Source: JBOFLG01 sp051657745 (GTDB lineage: Bacteria; Actinomycetota; Actinomycetes; Actinomycetales; Dermatophilaceae). Taken from it: a stretch of 10,752 nt of DNA. Made by a program: the position numbers and the translations under genes. Below, piece after piece: positions 6,474 to 10,752 of the stretch (position 1 is its first letter; each line of letters starts with the position of its first letter). Below the pieces are notes generated by a model. That model did no database searches and had not been told where the DNA came from. It saw only the letters and a program-made list of their open reading frames with translations. Location of the stretch: assembly GCA_051657745.1 (NCBI GenBank), contig JBOFLG010000251.1, positions 1 to 10,752 of the forward strand, in the 5' to 3' direction.

Positions 6474-6962
6474 GTGGATAACTCGGGCGATGACGTCGGG
6501 GCGGGCGACTACCTTCGAACCGTGACCGAGAAGCTCGACGACGTATGGACCAGCCGCGACTACCCCGTCCTTGTCGCCGCAGCGCGACGCATCGATCAAG
6601 GCGAACCGATGGTGAACCCCGAACAGCTCGTAGCCGACACCGGACTCGACCGAAATGAGATCAACCTTGCTGGCGCCGCGCTCAGGCGACGCAAACTCGT
6701 CGACGCCACAATCGCCTCGGGTGGGGACGTGCTCGCCTTGCATCACCTCTCAGGTGAGGCGTACCTCCTGACCGGACTCCACCCGGACGGTGACAACGCG
6801 ATCACTCAACTGATCAACGCGCTACGCCAGGTAGCAGACCAAGTCACCGACCCCGAAGAGAAGTCCAAACTCCGACGCCTCGCGGACAACGCCAGCGCGG
6901 TCTCACGCGACGTCCTCGCAGCCGTGCTCGCAACAGTCATCACCGGAGGAATCGCGAACTGA
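6474..6962 (+). CDS. Winged-helix-like hypothetical protein (162 aa)
   Basis: The start at GTG 6474 is chosen for its ribosome site; GTG 6420 would add a low-complexity Pro/Gly tail. Residues about 12-105 are helical with a likely winged-helix pattern: ARRIDQGEPMVNPEQLVADT, then LDRNEINLAGAALRRRKLVD followed by two short strands (ATIASGGDVLALHHL). The C-terminal half is a charged helix (NALRQVADQVTDPEEKSKLR) followed by a hydrophobic end (DVLAAVLATVITGGIA) that might be membrane-seeking or an oligomer helix. No enzyme motif is seen. It diverges from the coiled-coil operon across the AT-rich repeats and precedes the DUF3800 gene on the same strand, so it could regulate either. The family is familiar as an actinobacterial hypothetical protein but I know no function for it. 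Confidence 0.75.
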   Translation: MDNSGDDVGAGDYLRTVTEKLDDVWTSRDYPVLVAAARRIDQGEPMVNPEQLVADTGLDRNEINLAGAALRRRKLVDATIASGGDVLALHHLSGEAYLLTGLHPDGDNAITQLINALRQVADQVTDPEEKSKLRRLADNASAVSRDVLAAVLATVITGGIAN

Positions 6963-6977
6963 CCCCCCCGGGGGGGG
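6963..6977. repeat. C7G8 self-complementary run after the 162-aa gene
   Basis: Seven Cs (6963-6969) directly follow the TGA and are joined to eight Gs (6970-6977), a perfect palindrome without a loop. A similar set of runs (G6, C6, C7, G4 at 6431-6455) lies just before the gene. It may act as a GC-rich terminator; such runs also invite sequencing slips. Confidence 0.6.
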
Positions 6978-7135
6978 TGTTCTGCTCATCGAAATCGGCC
7001 CCTCCCCCCAAGTCCGAACCCGCAAACGAGGGGGCGACCCAGCGAGCCAGAGCCACCCTTGGAGCGTCGGACCACCTCACCGACCGCTACCGGCCCCCAC
7101 CAGCAACACCACGGCCAGTAGACGACGTCGCCTAG
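6977..7135 (+). CDS. Possible small protein (52 aa), weakly supported
   Basis: From GTG 6977, at the end of the G run, a frame runs to TAG 7133-7135, reading KSAPPPKSEPANEGATQRAR, then ATLGASDHLTDRYRPPPATP. Third positions are moderately GC-rich and the stop is 9 bases before the DUF3800 start. There is no credible ribosome site and the composition is low-complexity, so it may be non-coding spacer. Confidence 0.25.
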   Translation: MFCSSKSAPPPKSEPANEGATQRARATLGASDHLTDRYRPPPATPRPVDDVA

Positions 7136-7144
7136 GTTTGCTCA

Positions 7145-7849
7145 GTGCCGAGCCACCTCACCGAACTCGTCTCCTTCGACGACTCCGGCAACCCCAGAGA
7201 CGGCACTGCCGTGCTCGGCTGGGTCAAGTGCTCACCCGACCGGGTGGCGCGACGTACTCGGCGCGTGGCTCGACCACCGCAAACAACTATGGCGGCACTT
7301 CCAGATCCCAGTCACCAAGGAACTGCACACCACCCACTACGTCCATGGCCGTGGACGCCTAGCCACCAAACTCCCACCCCGGTACATCGACGACGGCGTC
7401 GAACTCCACAAAGACTTCGGCCGGGCCGTGGCACACACCTCGCTGGAAGCGCTGTCCTCGATCGGCGGCCTCGAAGTAGGAGCCGTGTACCGGCGAGGCG
7501 AACCCACCGACTGGCCGAGGTCAAGGCCGGCTGCTACGCCGCACTCGTGGACCAGTGGGAACGTCGCCTCACCGAACGTGACGAACTGGCGATGCTGTTC
7601 ATGGACGGCGACGGCTCGGACCGCAGGTTCATCGACGTACACCGACGGCTACCACTACAACAGCGACGAGTAATCGAGGGCGTCGTGCACATCGACTCCG
7701 CGCAGTCGCAGCTGGTGCAGATGGCCGACCTCGTCGCGTGGACCGCATGGACCACCATCGACCGACCAGCGAACAACAAGTTCGCATGGGACTGGTACGA
7801 CACCTACCTCGCACGCCTGGACCCAGCCCGGGCACCACGCTCCATCTGA
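7145..7849 (+). pseudogene. DUF3800 family protein, compensating frameshifts
   Basis: The ends of the gene share one frame: the opening TELVSFDDSGNPRDG carries the DDSG motif, and the end IDSAQSQLVQMADLVAWTAW matches the S-x5-Q-x-ADL motif. Both are typical of DUF3800, a family with a predicted RNase H-like fold that is common near mobile elements. Between about 7235 and 7510 the coding signal is in a different frame (GWRDVLGAWLDHRKQLWRHF, then VTKELHTTHYVHGRGRL, ending VYRRGEPTDW), and it returns at AEVKAGCYAALVDQWERRL. One extra base near 7238-7246 and one missing base near 7502-7512 would explain it, restoring about 234 aa. There is no Shine-Dalgarno; TAGGTT at 7133-7138, 6 bases before GTG, would fit a leaderless transcript. 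The biochemical role of the family is not firmly known to me. Confidence 0.8.
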
Positions 7850-7868
7850 ACGCCCCCCGGACACAGCG

Positions 7869-7902
7869 AGACCCCCTTAGCCCACAGGTGTGGAGGGGGT
7901 CT
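7869..7902 (+). terminator. Hairpin terminator after the DUF3800 gene
   Basis: AGACCCCCT (7869-7877) is the inverse of AGGGGGTCT (7894-7902). Inside, CCAC (7882-7885) pairs with GTGG (7890-7893) after a 4-base bulge on the left. It starts 20 bases after the stop at 7849. Confidence 0.65.
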
Positions 7903-8067
7903 GCACCACTAAAGTAGCACGAGCGGGGACCGCTAGACCCTCGGTCGAGGACTCGGGAGGCCACGACGGCCCTGGCCAGCGAGCCAGGCCGAATGCCCTC
8001 CGCGCCTGGACAAGGACATCGCCCCTCCCCTCCCAGACCCGATACGAGCAGGTCAGTAGACGATTCG

Positions 8068-9165
8068 TCACTGGTCGACCCAGAACTCAGGGTGAGCGTG
8101 GTCCAGGACCTTGGCGGCTCGAATGCGCTTGCCGAGCGCAGGGTCGACGATGGCCTGATCGGCGACCTGGGGTCGAAACGGACTTCCGTAGCCGTTGAAG
8201 CCCAGGTGTTCTGGGGCGTCCAAGGTCCACTGGGTGCCGGGCTGGATGATCAGGTCGGGCTCCTCGAGCCGACGACACCAGAGCGATTGCGTGCGTTCTC
8301 GGATGTGCTTGAGGTACTTGGCCATGGACTCGACCAGGCCATCGAGGGTGTCGTAACTGTGCTCGTAGACCGTGATGGCCCTGAATGGGTCCGGGCCTCG
8401 TAAGTTCGGGTCTGCGAGAGCGTGCATCTCGCTGATCGCAGGGCGCCGGTAGAGCGGGCGGGCGAAGCCATCGGGCCGCCCATGCTGGTCGATGGTGAGG
8501 ATGTTCCATGAGGTGGTGGGCGCGCGGTGGGCTGAAGCGTTCCGGGCTTGCAGCATCCACGGCAACCAGTCCGATGGACCGTAGCCGGCCCACTCCCGAC
8601 ACAGGTTCACGAGGTCACGCTGGGCCTGGACTCCGTCATCGGTGGACGCACCGAACGCCTTGCCCTTCCCGTCGAAGAAGCGGTCCAGATCGGGCCAGCC
8701 GACCTTGAGCGGGTCGGTCTTGACGCCAGCGACGATGGTGATCATCGCCGCGGCTCGGTCCAAGGCCTGGACCAGGTGCACCAACGTGTGCACTGCCGAG
8801 ACGCCGATCCTGCGGTCGCGACGTTCCTCATATGAGTTGCGCTGCAACGCGCTCACCAAGTTGTCGCTCGGCGCGTTGGGGTTGTCCTTGATGAACTTTT
8901 GCATCTTGAACTGGAGCCACGTGCGGTCGGCATGGAGCTGCTGGCGGTGCTCTAACGCGGCCAGCGCGGCGTCAAGCAACGCAGCGGCGACACCAGAGGT
9001 GCTTTGGATCAGGTAGTCGGCGAGCAAGACGAAACGACGGCCGTCGGTATGCCCACCCCAACTGGGAAAGCCACCGTCGGTCTCGTCGAGCTGCTCAACC
9101 AGTTCGCCAGCGAACTGGCCGTACCCGTTACACACGTCCTTGACCGGCGCCTTGTAGTCAGCCAT
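8068..9165 (-). CDS. Hypothetical 365-aa protein with a HEPN-type R-x4-H motif
   Basis: ATG 9165 is chosen because GAGGAG lies 7 bases upstream; the frame is open further but has no comparable site. The protein is largely helical in its first 200 residues (VLLADYLIQSTSGVAAALLD, ALEHRQQLHADRTWLQFKMQ, HTLVHLVQALDRAAAMITIV). At 200-213, WLPWMLQARNASAH contains R208-N-A-S-A-H213, the R-x4-H arrangement with a polar residue after Arg that marks the active site of HEPN ribonucleases. A charged, Trp-rich C-terminal domain follows (RRPAISEMHALADPN, VYEHSYDTLDGLVESMAKYL). HEPN proteins are RNA-cleaving effectors in toxin-antitoxin and anti-phage systems, or inactive scaffolds. Assignment rests on this motif in a helical setting and may be wrong. 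It is divergent from the small gene at 9226, 60 bases apart. Confidence 0.8.
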   Translation of the reverse strand: MADYKAPVKDVCNGYGQFAGELVEQLDETDGGFPSWGGHTDGRRFVLLADYLIQSTSGVAAALLDAALAALEHRQQLHADRTWLQFKMQKFIKDNPNAPSDNLVSALQRNSYEERRDRRIGVSAVHTLVHLVQALDRAAAMITIVAGVKTDPLKVGWPDLDRFFDGKGKAFGASTDDGVQAQRDLVNLCREWAGYGPSDWLPWMLQARNASAHRAPTTSWNILTIDQHGRPDGFARPLYRRPAISEMHALADPNLRGPDPFRAITVYEHSYDTLDGLVESMAKYLKHIRERTQSLWCRRLEEPDLIIQPGTQWTLDAPEHLGFNGYGSPFRPQVADQAIVDPALGKRIRAAKVLDHAHPEFWVDQ

Positions 9166-9172
9166 CCCGGAA

Positions 9173-9178
9173 CTCCTC
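9173..9178 (-). promoter_or_regulatory. Ribosome binding site deciding the HEPN-motif gene start
   Basis: The minus strand reads GAGGAG followed by 7 bases and ATG 9165. This supports the 365-aa form over a longer one starting at 9285. Confidence 0.75.
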
Positions 9179-9225
9179 AAATTCCTGCGGAGGCTCGAGC
9201 GTCCCGAGCCGCGCCACAGCCACGG

Positions 9226-9555
9226 ATGCCCCCGCACCGGCGGCATGTCTGGATCGTCACCACACCACACGCCCCAGACGGACATCCTGGGCTGCTGCTG
9301 TGGTGGGACTCACTCGGCAGCGGGCGTTGGCGCGAGCTGGTCACCTACGTCGTGGAACTCGACACCGAAGAACGACTAGTGCAGGAATGGATCGCCAGCG
9401 ACCTGGTCCAGCCGGCCAGCGACCCCGCGCGGGAACAGATAACACCCAACCCCCGCCAGGATCTCACCAACCCGTCATGGCGTCACGGCGTCACGACGGG
9501 TTGGTGTCCGCTGGGGGTGCGTAGCGAGGGCGCCGCGTGTTGGCGTCCTCCGTAG
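9226..9555 (+). CDS. Small Trp-rich hypothetical protein
   Basis: From ATG 9226 the frame encodes RRHVWIVTTPHAPDGHPGLL, LWWDSLGSGRWRELVTYVVE and EERLVQEWIASDLVQPA, a pattern of short strands and a terminal helix seen in small proteins of actinobacterial mobile elements. The annotated stop is TAG 9553-9555. The last 40 residues (after about 9440) look less like a domain and run through a strong hairpin at 9465-9506, so the real product may be shorter or a frame error may hide an earlier stop. There is no clear ribosome site before the ATG. It is divergent from the HEPN-motif gene, so the two may share a promoter region. The function is unknown. Confidence 0.6.
   Translation: MPPHRRHVWIVTTPHAPDGHPGLLLWWDSLGSGRWRELVTYVVELDTEERLVQEWIASDLVQPASDPAREQITPNPRQDLTNPSWRHGVTTGWCPLGVRSEGAACWRPP
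9465..9506. terminator. Long hairpin, probable terminator at a convergent junction
   Basis: CACCAACCCGTC (9465-9476) is the perfect inverse of GACGGGTTGGTG (9495-9506). After one mismatch the stem continues with 5 to 6 further pairs including wobbles, closed by CACG. It includes the tandem GCGTCACG of 9480-9494. It lies where the rightward gene from 9226 meets the leftward frame ending at 9491, as a shared terminator would. Confidence 0.65.
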
Positions 9556-9770
9556 CACCGGATGACCCCGGTGACGGCGTAACTGGAGCGGCCAAGGAGC
9601 CGGCCCGTTCGAGGACGGACAGGTCGGTGCGTAACGCGGTCTGGAGGTCGCCCTCGGTCCATTCCTGGTCGACGCTCCGGACGGCGAGATCTTGCCGATG
9701 GAGCAGCCCGGCGAGGTACGTCCGAGACTCGCAGTGTCGTAGCCACCGAGGCAGATGGATGGCCCTACTG
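9491..9770 (-). pseudogene. Out-of-frame continuation of the leftward gene at 9765-10094
   Basis: The minus-strand frame to TGA 9491 reads AIHLPRWLRHCESRTYLAGL, LHRQDLAVRSVDQEWTEGDL and QTALRTDLSVLERAGSLAAP, coding-like with GC-rich third positions and a Pro-rich tail. It has no ATG or GTG near the beginning of the coding-like part. It is one base out of frame with the gene that stops at 9765. Deleting one base of the GGG (plus-strand CCC at 9771-9773) would join them into about 200 aa. Confidence 0.45.
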
Positions 9771-10094
9771 CCCGACGCTCGCCGCGCGAACGTCGTAGCC
9801 GATTTTGACGTCGACCCCGACCTCTTCGGTGATCTTGTTCGCGATCTCGACAAGCAGCCCCGCCAAGGCCGCACGCTTGTCCTCGTCCCGGAGGATTCCG
9901 ACGCCGACCAGAGCGTTGGTCAGATAGTTCACCTCAGCCCGCCACCGGGAGGCTTCCTTGTCATCCCAGCCAGGCCCCTCAGTCACGAGCCGCTCGAAGT
10001 CGAGGATCGAGTTTTCCCAGGGCCGCCTCCTCTTGCGCGGATCCTCGCAAGGGATCTCCAGTTTCATGCCCGCTATCTCGATCACTCCACACAT
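9765..10094 (-). CDS. Small hypothetical protein, C-terminus probably cut by a frameshift
   Basis: ATG 10094 is preceded by AGGAG at 7 bases, which fixes the start; the longer frame from TTG 10268 is not needed. The product has 109 aa as read: MCGVIEIAGMKLEIPCED, a basic RKRRRP patch, then ILDFERLVTEGPGWDDKEAS, RWRAEVNYLTNALVGVGILR and AALAGLLVEIANKITEE. It is mostly helical and soluble, with no motif I recognise. The TAG at 9765 is followed by coding-like sequence in another frame, suggesting the intact form is longer. Confidence 0.65.
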   Translation of the reverse strand: MCGVIEIAGMKLEIPCEDPRKRRRPWENSILDFERLVTEGPGWDDKEASRWRAEVNYLTNALVGVGILRDEDKRAALAGLLVEIANKITEEVGVDVKIGYDVRAASVGQ

Positions 10095-10588
10095 AACGTC
10101 ACTCCTAGGTAGGGACGCGACGCCAAGGTGAACCCAGGAGCCGCAGGGGTACCAGATAGGAGCGCCTGCGCCCGTGTCTGATACATCATCGAGGGTTCCG
10201 AGGGAGTGCCTCGCTCGCCCAGGGGGCGGCCGGTCCTCCGCACCCGCAAGGACGTCGACCCTCAGCAACTCGTGCTCGTGAAACCGACATAGCAGCCAGC
10301 CATGTCCCGGCTGCCAAGACGGGCAGATGTCGAGCGTCAGGATGTTGCTAGCGACTGATCGGGTTGGACGAGTTCATGGACGACGGTAATGGTGCGGGAG
10401 ACGCCGGGGCGTCACGCATCGCGCAGCCGCGGTGCTGCCCGTTGACATACCAAGTTCCAGAGTCGCCCTCGCCGGGCTGGGGCACCATCCACCCAGGCAA
10501 CCCTACGACGAACGAGAGGGCGCCCGCAGTGGCGTGCCGGGGGCTGCGCACCAGGTGACCACCGCACCTAGAGGAGACGCCGGGTCGG
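10095..10588. other. About 500 bases with no confident gene
   Basis: No frame here has a good start plus convincing protein. On the minus strand at about 10240-10350 a piece reads SNILTLDICPSWQPGHGWLL, CRFHEHELLRVDVLAGAED, which could be a decayed gene end; it has a TGA just upstream and no start. A minus frame at 10348-10716 and a plus frame at 10364-10558 are shadow-like. No clear long hairpin was seen. Confidence 0.4.
10102..10106 (-). promoter_or_regulatory. Ribosome binding site deciding the start at 10094
   Basis: AGGAG on the minus strand is followed by 7 bases (TGACGTT) and ATG 10094. This is one of the clearest ribosome sites in the window. Confidence 0.75.
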
Positions 10589-10752
10589 TCAGGGAGCCTG
10601 ATCGTGATAAGCAACCTCCACCCCGGGTACCTCGACGGTGGCCCGGGCGACGACCATCCGCCACCACGACGCCGGGTACGGCTTGGCGTCCGGCTCAGCA
10701 GCCCACATCTGCTCATCGCCGCGATAGATCCGCACCTGCGGATCGCGCATGT
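10589..10752 (-). CDS. C-terminal end of a small leftward gene (5' end at or beyond the right edge)
   Basis: The minus strand reads MRDPQVRIYRGDEQMWAAEP, DAKPYPASWWRMVVARATVE and VPGVEVAYHDQAP to TGA 10589-10591. The ATG at 10750 gives 53 aa, but the frame reaches the edge, so the start may lie outside. Third positions are strongly GC. The aromatic, strand-rich sequence is convincing as protein but the family is not recognised. Confidence 0.6.
   Translation of the reverse strand, partial: MRDPQVRIYRGDEQMWAAEPDAKPYPASWWRMVVARATVEVPGVEVAYHDQAP

Noticed and set aside
7971..7988. CCTGGC/GCCAGG hairpin as terminator of the HEPN-motif gene
   Set aside because: It has only 6 bp, no U tract, and lies about 80 bases beyond the stop; chance is likely in this composition.
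9465..9506. CGTCACGG tandem copies as a CRISPR-like or iteron array
   Set aside because: Only two to three adjoining 8-base units, all inside one hairpin, with no spacers.
9483..9746. Minus frame of 87 aa from a GTG at 9746
   Set aside because: Arg/Pro-rich; the adjacent frame over the same bases has better protein character.
1..10752. tRNA or rRNA genes and CRISPR arrays
   Set aside because: No cloverleaf with a GTTCGA-type arm and matching acceptor, no rRNA signature and no regularly spaced repeats were seen on reading.

Overview
The window is GC-rich throughout, with strongly GC-biased third codon positions, frequent GTG starts and short GC-rich hairpins between genes. This fits a high-GC actinomycete, and the TPR-type XRE-regulator tail at the left edge would suit a mycelial or Pseudonocardiales-like host; the taxonomic guess is inference. 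The content is accessory rather than core: an orphan serine resolvase, a zinc-finger/coiled-coil protein of the kind common on actinobacterial plasmids, HTH proteins, a DUF3800 gene, a HEPN-motif gene and many small unrecognised proteins. No housekeeping, tRNA, rRNA, transposase or CRISPR sequence was seen. A plasmid, integrative element or genomic island is the best reading.

Left part (1-3500): the end of a TPR protein faces a 64-aa leftward gene across a very long hairpin (311-362). A 475-aa HTH-containing protein follows on the plus strand, then a compact Tn3-type serine resolvase (2240-2866), inverted repeats and a small hypothetical gene. Two direct copies of a 61-bp sequence (485-545 and 3375-3435) bracket this block; the second is a startless remnant of the 64-aa gene.

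Middle (3450-6330, leftward): a zinc-ribbon protein with an ART-like motif (frameshifted), a one-TM protein (frameshifted) and a 372-aa zinc-finger/coiled-coil protein. The last two overlap by 4 bases (GTGA) and form an operon. Their upstream region (6328-6389) is a sharply AT-rich block with repeated TACGTAAC/AACGTAAC boxes, probably an operator or, less likely, iterons.

Right part (6420-10752): divergent from that block lie a 162-aa winged-helix-like gene and a DUF3800 gene with compensating frameshifts. Then comes a leftward 365-aa protein with a HEPN-type R-x4-H motif, diverging from a small Trp-rich gene. Last are a leftward small gene that probably continues in another frame, about 500 bases with no confident gene, and the C-terminal end of a short leftward gene at the right edge.

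The genes most likely to form something undescribed are the two divergent modules: the zinc coiled-coil/TM operon against winged-helix/DUF3800 around the AT-rich repeats, and HEPN against the small Trp-rich protein. Caution: four otherwise convincing genes carry single-base frame breaks, several at or next to short G or C runs. Either this copy of the island is decaying or the assembly contains indel errors; the sequence alone cannot decide.
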